A stretch of 64,000 nt of DNA from Sphingopyxis terrae subsp. terrae NBRC 15098. GTDB taxonomy: Bacteria > Pseudomonadota > Alphaproteobacteria > Sphingomonadales > Sphingomonadaceae. Under the pieces are notes generated by a model. The model was not told the DNA's origin. It searched no databases and worked only from the letters and a program-made list of their open reading frames with translations. Made by a program: the position numbers and the translations under genes. Where the stretch lies: NCBI RefSeq assembly GCF_001598815.1, contig NZ_BCZQ01000018.1, positions 1 to 64,000 of the forward strand. The letters are read 5' to 3'. Below are positions 15,808-25,400 of the stretch, piece by piece (within the stretch, counting starts at the first letter, position 1; each line of letters starts with the position of its first letter).

Positions 15808-18800
15808 TCAGAAGTCCAGCTTCGCGCCGATGCGGAAATAGCGGCCCATGATGTTCGGACCGGCCCAAGCCGGGTTGAAACCATAGCTGCCATAGGCGGC
15901 ATTGGGATCGAACGGCGGCTTGATATCGAGGACATTCAGGGCATTGGCATAAAGGGTGAACTTGTCGTTGATCCGGTGCGACGCGATCAGATCGAGATTC
16001 CAGACCGCTTTAGACCGGCACATCACCGGCGTTCCGTCATCATAGGCCGCAGCGCCTACATCCAGCGCGCTCTGACAATTTCCCGGCGTGGCGCCGAAAT
16101 CGACCTGCGCGACGTCATAACCGCTGGTGTAATAGGCCGTGGCCGAAACGGTCGTGTTGCCGAAGGACAGCGTATTCTGCCAGCTCGCGCGCCAGCGCGG
16201 CGAGCCGGAACAGGAGGTCGTGTTGCAGGGGCTCAACGTGCCCTCATATTGCAACGGGTCAGCGGCAGCTCCGGTGAGCGGATCGACCAACGTCAGATGA
16301 TTTTTGTCGAGATAGGATGCTTCGAACGAGCTCTCCCATTGCAGCCTGTCGGCGAGCCAGAGCCGGGCATTGATCCCGAAATCTACGCCCTGAACCAATT
16401 GACGATTTGCATTGGTGTAAGATGCCTGAATTGAGCCGATATGCGGCAGGGCTCCGGGGTTCGCTTGGTCGACGACCCCTTGTGTGACGGTAAACCCGGG
16501 GATGTTAACGACACCATTGTTCGAATAATAGGCCGCTATGGCAGGGCCGATCCCGGTGACACCGACGATCTGGTCGCGAATTTTGATCCGCCAGAGGTCG
16601 ACGGTGAAGTTCAGGTTGCGGACGGGCTCGAAAATTGCTCCCAGCGTGATGTTTTCAGATTTTTCGGGAGAGAGTTCAGGGTTCCCCACGTTGGTCAATC
16701 CCACCGAAAAGGGTGAGGCTGCATAGCTGTTATTGCCGTGAGCGGCGCAGAAGTCGGCGTAGGTGTTGCAAAAATTTCCGCCACCCTGTGAAAGGAAACC
16801 GGTTGTCGGAAGGCCGAAGGCTTCGTTGAAGCTCGGAATGCGAAAGCCTCTCGACCAGGTCCCGCGCACTGCCAACTGCGGAATGGGGGTGAACTTGACG
16901 CCGACCTTGGGCGAAAAATTCTTCTGCCCGGTCGAATAGGAATCATAACGGCCCGACAAATTCATTTCGAGCTCATCGACGATTTGCACCCCGATTTCAC
17001 CGAACGCCGAAAAGACATTACGGCTACCGGCCGTGCCCACTGCGTTGATCCCATAATAGCGATCATAGGGGTGCGCGTCGTTTTGCGGATTGGCGCTTGG
17101 TGCATCGATCGCCTCGTGGCGATACGCAAGGCCCAAGGCCATCTCAAGTGGGCCGCCTGGCAGTTCGAATACCGAACCCGAGACCGCTGCTGTCGCCTGC
17201 CAAAGATCGGAGGTGGAGCGTGTTACATTCGTGGGCATAATGTAATCCCACACATCTTCGGGGGTGGCCGCCGGGTTGGCGAAGTTGAGCGTGCCGCGCG
17301 CCAGGACGTCCATGATTCTTTGCGGGATGGGGTAGCCGCGCTGAACACGATCGAGCTGTACGTTCGAAGCGGTGAAGTCGGCAGAATACTTCCATTTGTC
17401 CGCCAGTGACCCGGTGAGACCGATCACACCGCGCAGCGACCGCACGGAGGTTTCGTCGCTCGTGGGGCGATCGGGAGAAAAGAATAGCTGCGCGGTTTGC
17501 CCATCGGATGCATAGGGGTTGTAAGGATTGAGCGTGCCGTTGGTTGCATCGCATCCCGTCCCGGCGCCGTTCAGCGTACCCACCCCGGTCGGGCAAACAT
17601 AAACCGGCGCGATGACATTGTAGACGACGGCGGAGCCACGCGGCGCGGTTGGGCGATCGCGAAATCCTCGCGGCGCTTGCAGTGCAAAAGTATCCGTCCG
17701 ATAATAGTTACCTTGGATGTAAATCTCATGCGCGTCACCCAGTTTGGCCGTGAAGCGCGTTGAAAATCCGAAGCGCTCGACATCGGGTTGCAGCATGCCG
17801 TAAGCCCCGACAGTATTCGCCTCGCAGATGCGGCCATCGGCGGGAGCCGACGCCGATCCTCCCTGCTCGGGGTCCAATTGCTCGGGCGTGAGTTGTACAG
17901 GGGTCCAGCGACCACAACCTAGCGCAGGATTCAGGAAGGAAAAGCGACCGGAGCCCAGGTCTCCGCCAGCGGTGGCTACCGGGCGGACCATTACCACGCC
18001 GGGGACAGCGAACAGGGTGTTGATCGATCCGTCCGGACTGACCCCGTTGGCGTTGAGATTGTGCATGCACGCGCCGTCGGCGTTGCAGATGCGGCTCCAG
18101 TCCGAGGTGTTGAACGGATAGCCGCGGTCGCGCGCCCACAGGGCATCCTGCTTCAGATATTCGCCGCTGATATACAGGTTCAAACCTTGATCCGCGAGGT
18201 CGCCATAACCATAGGTCGCGTCGAAGCGCTGCTCGCCGGCGTCGCCGCGCTGCGATATTCCCATCGACCCATTCAGATGCAGGCCGTTGACCTGCTTCTT
18301 GGTGATGACATTGATGACGCCTGCGACCGCGTCGGCGCCATAAGTCGAAGACGCCCCATCGCGAAGCACTTCGATACGCTCAACGATCGCGTTCGGGATT
18401 GTGTTCATGTCGACGAAGTTGCGCTGACCATCGTCCGCGAGCGGGTAGGGGGCCATGCGCAGCCCGTCGAACACAGTCAGAGTCGATTGAACGGTAAGAC
18501 CTCGCAGCGCAATTGCGTTGGCACCAGCCGCGAAATTGTTCCCATTGTTCCACCCTTGCGTAATCGTACCGGCATTGCCGGCCGAAATACGCTGCATCGC
18601 GTCCGCCACCGTGTTGAGGCCGCGCCGCTCCATCGTTTCGGCAGACAGCACAGTGACAGGAGAGGCTGTCTCGGCATTGGTACGGCGGAATAGCGAGCCG
18701 GTGACGACGATGGCTTCTTCCGGCGCTGCCGCTTCCTCCGCGCTGGCATGGAGATGCTGCTCAAGGGGCGCTAGCGAGCTTTCGCCTGCCTGCAGGCTCT

Positions 18801-18906
18801 GGGCATAGACCGGGGTCACCAGCAGCAACCCGGCTGCCGGGAAGAGCGAGGCCAGTGCGGTCGTGCTACACAGCATTTTGGCCATAGTCATGTTTCGTTT
18901 CATCAT
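15808..18906 (-). CDS. TonB-dependent outer-membrane receptor
   Basis: The 1,032-residue protein has a signal peptide (MMKRNMTMAKMLCSTTALAS... cleaved near VYAQS). A spacer and a plug domain follow (EEAIVVTGSLFRR, RGLNTVADAMQRISAG, RIEVLRDGASSTYGADAVAG, GVINVITKK). The large beta-barrel ends in a terminal phenylalanine (RYFRIGAKLDF). It imports an unknown substrate across the outer membrane using TonB energy. Cysteine pairs occur in several putative extracellular loops (CNADGAC, CNTYADFC, CNTTSC), a pattern seen in many sphingomonad and caulobacterial receptors. The double ATG at 18906 follows AGAGGG on the minus strand. Its upstream region is shared with the divergent HTH-hydrolase gene. The substrate cannot be inferred from sequence alone. 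Confidence 0.93.
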   Translation of the reverse strand: MMKRNMTMAKMLCSTTALASLFPAAGLLLVTPVYAQSLQAGESSLAPLEQHLHASAEEAAAPEEAIVVTGSLFRRTNAETASPVTVLSAETMERRGLNTVADAMQRISAGNAGTITQGWNNGNNFAAGANAIALRGLTVQSTLTVFDGLRMAPYPLADDGQRNFVDMNTIPNAIVERIEVLRDGASSTYGADAVAGVINVITKKQVNGLHLNGSMGISQRGDAGEQRFDATYGYGDLADQGLNLYISGEYLKQDALWARDRGYPFNTSDWSRICNADGACMHNLNANGVSPDGSINTLFAVPGVVMVRPVATAGGDLGSGRFSFLNPALGCGRWTPVQLTPEQLDPEQGGSASAPADGRICEANTVGAYGMLQPDVERFGFSTRFTAKLGDAHEIYIQGNYYRTDTFALQAPRGFRDRPTAPRGSAVVYNVIAPVYVCPTGVGTLNGAGTGCDATNGTLNPYNPYASDGQTAQLFFSPDRPTSDETSVRSLRGVIGLTGSLADKWKYSADFTASNVQLDRVQRGYPIPQRIMDVLARGTLNFANPAATPEDVWDYIMPTNVTRSTSDLWQATAAVSGSVFELPGGPLEMALGLAYRHEAIDAPSANPQNDAHPYDRYYGINAVGTAGSRNVFSAFGEIGVQIVDELEMNLSGRYDSYSTGQKNFSPKVGVKFTPIPQLAVRGTWSRGFRIPSFNEAFGLPTTGFLSQGGGNFCNTYADFCAAHGNNSYAASPFSVGLTNVGNPELSPEKSENITLGAIFEPVRNLNFTVDLWRIKIRDQIVGVTGIGPAIAAYYSNNGVVNIPGFTVTQGVVDQANPGALPHIGSIQASYTNANRQLVQGVDFGINARLWLADRLQWESSFEASYLDKNHLTLVDPLTGAAADPLQYEGTLSPCNTTSCSGSPRWRASWQNTLSFGNTTVSATAYYTSGYDVAQVDFGATPGNCQSALDVGAAAYDDGTPVMCRSKAVWNLDLIASHRINDKFTLYANALNVLDIKPPFDPNAAYGSYGFNPAWAGPNIMGRYFRIGAKLDF

Positions 18907-19435
18907 ATTCAGCCCTCTTTTTTCCCATCGACACTCGCGCACCGCTGTGCGTCGCAGTTTGACGGGCTTGGTAGGTGGCGCAGAGGGACGCGCGAAGCCG
19001 TTCGACGGATTTGCTCCGCCGTCTACTTGCCCCAGACGCCCCGCAGTGCCGCGCCCGTATTCGAAAAGGGCGCACCGCAAGTGATAGGTCGCACCCGTCG
19101 AGCCTTCCGGCTAAAGCGACGGAAGTCGACGGCGATGCGACGGAGGCGGCGGCCGTGCAGACGGTAGGTTATTTGGAAGTGGCGTGCCGCGCTTCATGTA
19201 AGTCGGGAAGTTGAAGCCGCTCGCCGTGGCCGGTGAGATGCCCGCGAAGCCTTGGCTTCCTCAGCCTTCGATGATCCACGAAGGAAGGTTGCGATCGTCG
19301 GCAAGAAGCAGGCCGAGGCCGGGCGAGTGCGCGGTTTTGAAGGTGAGGACTCCCGGTTCGAGCTGTTCAAAGCGAGCCCGGCAAAGTGCGATTGCAATTG
19401 ATCTTGTTTTCAAAAGGAAAATCGCGACAGTCGGG
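18907..19435. promoter_or_regulatory. Shared divergent promoter region of receptor and HTH-hydrolase regulator, with a long hairpin
   Basis: These 529 bases separate two divergent genes. A dyad at 19095-19132 has a 13-bp arm (cggaagtcgacgg, 19120-19132). It pairs with ccgtcga plus cttccg (19095-19109), interrupted by a two-base bulge. Several copies of gcgacgg or tcgacgg cluster around it (19116-19145). The plus-strand frame is open far upstream of the ATG at 19436, but the residues there look non-coding. The dyad is a candidate operator or leader element; direct evidence is lacking. Confidence 0.5.
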
Positions 19436-20854
19436 ATGATACAAGATTCAGGGGCGGCGCTTAGATTGATCTCGAACCCGGCATCCGACTGCATCGGCGC
19501 CTACGACAATGCGTCGCGCGCCAACGTGGCCCGAATATTCGCGCTTTCGCCGCGTCAGGCCGAACTATTGTGGAATCTCGTCGATACCGGGGCGCTGCGC
19601 GACGCAGCGGTTTCAGCGGGCATTTCCTATGTTTCGGCGCGCAACATGCTCGCGGAGATCAAGGTCAAGCTGGGGCTGGACACGATCCCGCTGATCGTCG
19701 GACAGGTTCTTGCGATCAGCGATCATCATGCCGGAGCCACGCAGTTGCACGATCTGTTCGGGCTCAGTGATCGGCAGTTTGCAATCGCCCGTGCCGTTGC
19801 GATCCGCAAGAGCCGCGCCGAAATCGCTGGATCGCTGCACCTTTCGGAATCGGTGATCGATGCCGAGATGAAGAATATCCACCTGATCCTTGGTACCGGC
19901 AATGCGGCGGAGGTCGTCCGGATCGTTTCCGCCGCGCTTGAGCATCCTTCGGTCGATGCCGAGCCCGAGATAACGATGCTCGACGGCCATGTGCTGCCCG
20001 CCGCTGCGATCGACCATGGGGGGCGCAGGATCGCCTATTCCGATTATGGCCCGGCGGGAGGCAAGCCGGTGTTGATCCTGCACAGCACGATAACCGCGCG
20101 CGCGCCGCCGACGCGGCTGGTGCGCGTACTGGCGGCGCGCGGCTTCCGCGTATTGGCCATCGACCGGCCGGGGTTCGGGGGTACCGACCCGGCGGCCGAC
20201 TGGTCGTCGCTCTATCGCCCCGCGTCGGACGATGTCGCGGCGGTCTGCGCGGCGCTGGGCATCGCGCATATCGATCTTGTCGCGCGGGGGAGCGGTCAGG
20301 CGGCGGTCTGCCTCGCGCACCGTCACCCCGATCTGGTGGCGCGCGCCGTCCTCGTCAATCCGACCCCGGCGATCGATCACACGCCGCACGACCGCGGGCC
20401 GCTCGGCATCGTCAAGCGGCGCTTTGCGGCGAACCCGGCGGTGATCGAACTGATGATCCGCACGCTCGCCCGCTTCGCCACCGCAACGCGCATGCGCGAC
20501 GGCATGATCCGCTCCTATCGCGACAGCCCGCCCGATCTCGCGCTGGCCGAAGGCGATCCGCAGTTCGTGGCGGATTATCTGCGCGCGACGCGCGATTTCG
20601 CGCGCGGCCGGATTCGGGGCTATGTCGAGGAACAACGCGCCTGGGCGACCGGTTTCGACGTCGAACCGCTGCCCGGAAAGGCGCAGTGGCGCATCGTGCA
20701 GGGCGCCCATTATATCTTGCACGCACCCGACGCCGCGATCGCCTATTGGCAACCGCGACTGCCCGACACGCCGGTCAGGCGGATCGCCGATGCCGGCCAG
20801 ATGCTCGCCTATTCGCACCCCGAAATCGTCGCCGAAGCACTTGCCGAGGCGTGA
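19436..20854 (+). CDS. Two LuxR-type HTH units fused to an alpha/beta-hydrolase
   Basis: The 472-residue protein begins with two LuxR-like helix-turn-helix units in tandem. The first (about 36-93) reads LSPRQAELLWNL, then AAVSAGISYVSARNMLAEIK. The second (about 109-168) reads LSDRQFAIARAVA, then EIAGSLHLSESVIDAEMKNI. An alpha/beta-hydrolase fold follows (about 195-472) with GKPVLILHS, AIDRPGFGGTDP and a terminal HYILHAPDA motif carrying a histidine. The nucleophile elbow is LVARGSGQAAV: the serine (S286) is present but its flanks are not the usual small residues, so catalysis is doubtful and ligand sensing is plausible. The ATG at 19436 is my choice; longer in-frame starts exist. It is divergent from the TonB receptor gene and upstream of a second LuxR-type gene, suggesting local regulation. 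Confidence 0.8.
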   Translation: MIQDSGAALRLISNPASDCIGAYDNASRANVARIFALSPRQAELLWNLVDTGALRDAAVSAGISYVSARNMLAEIKVKLGLDTIPLIVGQVLAISDHHAGATQLHDLFGLSDRQFAIARAVAIRKSRAEIAGSLHLSESVIDAEMKNIHLILGTGNAAEVVRIVSAALEHPSVDAEPEITMLDGHVLPAAAIDHGGRRIAYSDYGPAGGKPVLILHSTITARAPPTRLVRVLAARGFRVLAIDRPGFGGTDPAADWSSLYRPASDDVAAVCAALGIAHIDLVARGSGQAAVCLAHRHPDLVARAVLVNPTPAIDHTPHDRGPLGIVKRRFAANPAVIELMIRTLARFATATRMRDGMIRSYRDSPPDLALAEGDPQFVADYLRATRDFARGRIRGYVEEQRAWATGFDVEPLPGKAQWRIVQGAHYILHAPDAAIAYWQPRLPDTPVRRIADAGQMLAYSHPEIVAEALAEA

Positions 20855-21034
20855 TTTTTTGAAAGAACCATACATTCCGGGATGGACGCCGCCGCCGCCG
20901 CGCTTTTAGGTAGACGTCCCCACGGCGGACTTCGACGGTCGGCGCGCAGGGCAATGATATCCGTATAAGGCAGGGGTCGGTTTTGAGCATGGGCTGCGCG
21001 CAGCGCGGTCAACTCGGGGTGATGAGGGCAGGGC

Positions 21035-22141
21035 ATGGGGCAGCGTATCCCGCCGGATTGGGACGACATATTTCTTGAAGCAGCACTGGAACCCGCAAAT
21101 TGGCTGGGGGCGCTCGACCGCATGGCGAGGCATACCGGATCCAGCCACGGACAGTTGATCGGCGTCGGTGGCGCTCGCGAGCGGCCTTTCAATATCGTTA
21201 CCAATTTCGGCCCCGACATGATCGCGAAGGCGCAGAGCAACGATTGGTACGGCGAGACGACGAATTTTCGCATCGCCGTGTCGAACCAGCATGTTGCCAA
21301 AGGCCATTATGATCCGATCCTGCACGAAGCGCATTATGATGCCGCGGTCGAGACGCTCGAATCGCGCGACTATGTCGACTGGTGCGAAGAGATCGGCATT
21401 CCCTTCGGCTGCCAGACCAATCTCGTCATCGACAACTTCGGCATTGTCGGGCTGGCGACGCTCCGCAATCGCGGCGATCGCCGCACCACCGACGATCAGC
21501 GCGGTATATTTGCGCAAGCGGCCGCCGCAGCTCGCCGCGCGGTGCGCTTGCAGGAAAAGCTCGAAGGCCAGCAGGCCCAACTGCTTGCCGGTGCTTTCGA
21601 CGCGATTTCGGTGACCGCCTTCATCCTCGATGCCCGGGGCAATTTGCTCGCGCATACGCTGGCGGCGGAGGCCTTGCTGCAAGCGGGAACGGTCCGGCAG
21701 GTCGGGTCGTCGATCGATGCCGGCGGCGCCCCCCATACGCTCCGTGCCTTGATCCAGGCGCTGATTGCCGAAGAGGGTGCGCGGCATGGCCGCACGATGC
21801 TGGCGACCGGAGATGCGGCGCCGTCGCTGATGATCGAGGGCTTTCGCCTTCCCGAGCGCGACTGGTCGCTGGGCAAGCGACCGCACGCGATTTTGGTCGT
21901 CAACCCGCCCCGACGCGACCGCGCGGGCGTTACGCCCTTCCTCTCGACGCTCTACCGGCTCAGCCCGGCGGAGGCCGACATTGCGCTGCGCCTGTTCGAA
22001 GGAAAGACCCGCGCACAGATCAGCGACGAACGCGGCGTGACGGCTGAAACGCTGCGCGGACAGATCAAGCAAATCTATCAGAAGTGCGGTGTCGACGGGG
22101 AGGCGGCACTGATGCGTTTGCTTGCACCGATTTTTGCATAG
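21035..22141 (+). CDS. LuxR-family transcriptional regulator
   Basis: The 368-residue protein has an N-terminal alpha-helical and mixed segment. A central region follows, with GIPFGCQTNLVIDNFGIVGL then LRNRGDRRTTDD, and a PAS-like stretch (AFILDARGNLLAHTLAAEAL). The C-terminal LuxR-type HTH (about 305-366) reads YRLSPAEADIALRLFEGKTR, AQISDERGVTAETLRGQIKQ and IYQKCGV. It should bind DNA and respond to an unknown intracellular cue. It lies 180 bases after the HTH-hydrolase gene and 274 bases before the second autotransporter, both on the same strand. Control of the autotransporter is an inference from position. Two GC-rich hairpins follow its stop. Confidence 0.8.
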   Translation: MGQRIPPDWDDIFLEAALEPANWLGALDRMARHTGSSHGQLIGVGGARERPFNIVTNFGPDMIAKAQSNDWYGETTNFRIAVSNQHVAKGHYDPILHEAHYDAAVETLESRDYVDWCEEIGIPFGCQTNLVIDNFGIVGLATLRNRGDRRTTDDQRGIFAQAAAAARRAVRLQEKLEGQQAQLLAGAFDAISVTAFILDARGNLLAHTLAAEALLQAGTVRQVGSSIDAGGAPHTLRALIQALIAEEGARHGRTMLATGDAAPSLMIEGFRLPERDWSLGKRPHAILVVNPPRRDRAGVTPFLSTLYRLSPAEADIALRLFEGKTRAQISDERGVTAETLRGQIKQIYQKCGVDGEAALMRLLAPIFA

Positions 22142-22193
22142 GCACCCCCCGCGCGGGGGGTGACGCCAGGGTGCCGGCTAAATTACGGCACCC
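22142..22193 (+). terminator. Two adjacent GC-rich hairpins after the LuxR-type gene
   Basis: The first, starting 22142, is the near-perfect palindrome caccccccgcgcggggggtg. The second pairs gggtgccg (about 22169-22176) with cggcaccc (about 22186-22193) around a ctaaatta-type loop. No T tract follows, so this may be a terminator working with Rho or an RNA-stability element rather than an intrinsic terminator. Confidence 0.5.
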
Positions 22194-22268
22194 AATCGGG
22201 GACTAAGGGGTCGTTCGCCGGGTGCCGATTGCTGCGACGCAATCCGCCCCGCGGGAACGGGCACCGGT

Positions 22269-22303
22269 AACCGGCCACTCGATGCGACCCCGAGTGGCCG
22301 GTT
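22269..22303 (+). promoter_or_regulatory. 13-bp perfect hairpin in the leader of the second autotransporter
   Basis: aaccggccactcg at 22269-22281 and cgagtggccggtt at 22291-22303 are exact reverse complements around a 9-base loop (atgcgaccc). The structure lies 113 bases upstream of the autotransporter ATG and is not followed by T residues. A short internal palindrome (ccggtaaccgg, 22265-22275) overlaps its left arm and could form an alternative fold. It may be a leader RNA structure or a large DNA operator. Confidence 0.65.
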
Positions 22304-22415
22304 GCTCCCAAGGACAGGGGATCGTGACGGACATTGCGGACAAGGTCATCCGGGGCGCGAGGCGCCTTTCGGAAACCCTGCCGCTCGGGCTTGAAACTGA
22401 AGGGGTTTTCACATC

Positions 22416-25400
22416 ATGTCGACCATTGCCAAATCGCGTCTGCTGACGACCAGCGCGATCGCCGGAATTTCGATCCTGCAACTGGGCGCTGCCGCCCATG
22501 CGCAGGAACAGACCCCCGCTTTCGGCGTGCATGTGGACCAACCCGGGACGGTCGAGGTCAATGTCGGCGAGGACGAGGAAATCGTTGGTAACGACATCGG
22601 TATCTACGCGGATAATGGCACGGTCATCGTCGACAATGCCGGGACGATCCGCGGGGACGGCTTTTCGCCGGCGGGGCTGGACAGCCGGCCAGCCGGTGGC
22701 ATCGTCATCGCTCAGCCGGGGGCGTCGATCACCAACAGCGGGACGATCAGCGGCGCGGCAAACGGGATCGCCACGTCCTATTTCTTCAGCGAGGATGAAA
22801 ATGGCGACAATCTGCCGCCGGCGGCGCTCGCCGCCGACACGGTCGTCGTCAACAGCGGTCTGATCAGCGGGGAAGGCGGAGCGGGCGTATCGCTCGTCGG
22901 CGGCGGCAGCGTCACCAACGATGGCACCATCCGCGGCGCCAATGGCGCGCCGGGCAGCGGGATCAACGGCATCGGCGTCGCGATCGCCGAATTTCCCGAC
23001 CGGATCGCCGAGGGGGTTGAAGGCGTCGGATCGATCGTCAACAGCGAAGACGGGCTGATCGAAGGCCAGGCTATCGGCGCCGTCTTGCAAGGCGGCGGCA
23101 CGATCGAGAACCAAGGCACGATCCGTGCCTTTGGACAGTTCAATCCGGCGACGCCGGCAGCGCAGACGCCGATCGGCGTTGTTATGACTGCCACGCCCCA
23201 CCAGCAGGGACGGAGCGCGACACTGACCAACGACGGACTCGTCCAGGGGTTCATCGGTGTGGTCGCAACCGGTTCGCTGGAGACGGTAACCATCAACAAT
23301 GAAGGTGCGATCATCGGGCAGGGGATCGGTATCACCGGTCAATCGACCGGCGACCTGATCGTCAACAATGGCGAAGACGCACAGATTGTGGCGAGCGGCA
23401 ATGCGATCGCGGCCAATACGAGCACGCTCACCGTCGACAATGCCGGGCTGATCCAGAGCCAGGGCCAGGTCGGCATCAACATAGCCTCAGCGAATGCGGT
23501 CATCGTCAACAGCGGCGGGATCGTCGGCGGCACCAACGCGATCACGACCGCGGCGCTGCAGACCGCGCCGAACATTTTCGTCAATACGGCCGTTAACGCC
23601 AGCGTGACCAACAGCGGCTCTATCACGGCGCAAAACGGCACGGGCGTCAGGTTCCAGGGCGGCGGATCGGTCGCCAACAGCGGGTCGATCAGCGGCACCG
23701 TCGACGGCGTCTATATCGCGATGCTTCCCGATCAGGATGCCGAAGACTTTTCGGCGACGGTTGCCAACGAAGCCGAGAGCGAAGTGTCGGGAGGGCGGTT
23801 CGGCGTCAACCTGATGGCTGGCGGTTCGGTCGAGAATGACGGCAGCATCAGCGGTGGCATTACCGGCGTCGTCGTCCAGAATGCGCTCGGCCTTGCCGAT
23901 GTGGCGGGCAGCGTGACGAACGGTGGCTCGATCACCGGCACCGATGCCTTCGGCGTCGCCTTCGATGGCCTGGCCAGCGCGACGCTGACGAACAGCGGCA
24001 CGATCACCGGCGGCGGCAACGATGGCGTCAACGTCAGCTATATGCCCGGTGGCCACACGATGATCGACAATCAGGACGGCGCGACGATCACCGGCGCGGC
24101 TTCGGGCATCCGCATCGACGATGGTACGGCAGAGATCGTCAACGCGGGCACGTTCCGGGGCAACGGCAGCAGCACCGACCTCTATTTCTATCCCGACGCG
24201 GGCATCACCGTTACCGGCGGGGTAGCGACCATCACCAACAGCGGCACCATTTCGGGCAATCGTCTGGGCATTACCACCGCGCCCTATATGGATCCCTTCA
24301 CGGGCGAATATAGCGGCGTTGCGGTCGGCGCGGCGGTCGTCAACAGCGGTACGATCATCGGCGACAATGACGATGGCGTCCGCCTGATCGGCGGCGGCAG
24401 TGTGACCAACAGCGGTACGATCGAAGGTCGCACCGAAGCCTTTGCCGACGGCATTTCGATGTTCGCCTATACCGATCAGGCGAACGAGGATTATGCGGCC
24501 AGCGTGACCAATCAGGACGGCGGTTCGATCGCAGGGCAGCGCTTCGGTATCATCCTGTCGGGGGGCGGTTCGGTCGATAATGCCGGCGAGATCGTCGGCG
24601 TCGCTGGCGGCGTGTTCATCCAGGGCACCGCGCTCAACAGCGCACCGGGCGAGGATCGCAGCGGGCTGACCGCCAGCGTCGTCAACAGCGGCCTGATCCA
24701 AGGCACGGGCGACCTGGGCGGCAGCGGCGGCGACGGCTATGGCGTCGGCTTTGGCAGCGACATGTCGAGCGCCACGCTCGAAAACAGCGGTACGATCCTG
24801 AGTGACTTCGGAGCCGCGGTTTCGCAAGGGTCGCGTGCAGACGTCACCGTCACCAATCTGGAAGGCGGAACGATCGAGGGCGCAACATCGGGCATCTATT
24901 CCTTTGCGACCGGGACGCTCACGGTGGACAATGCCGGGACGATCCGCGGCAACGGCAGCTACGACGGCTTCGCCGCCGCGCCCGACGCCGGGATCACGAT
25001 CACGACCGCAACGTCGAGCGTGACGAACAGCGGCACCATCTCGGGCGCGGGCGCAGGGATCACCACCGCCTATCAATTCGATGACGATATCGGCGATCTG
25101 GTCGGCATCGCGATCGGAACCACGGTCGAGAACAGCGGCACCATCAGCGGCGAATCGAACGATGGCGTCCGCCTGATCGGCGGCGGCACCGTAACCAACA
25201 GCGGTACCATTACCGGTGCGGGGGCTTCCTTTGCCGATGGCGTGTCGATGTACGCCTATGACGGACAGGATGGCGAGAGCTTTGCGGCCAATGTCGTCAA
25301 CAGCGCGAGCGGAACGATCGGTGGCGACCGGTTCGGTATCATCCTGTCGGGCGGCGGCACCGTCGACAATGCGGGCACGATCGCCGGCACCACCGGCGGC

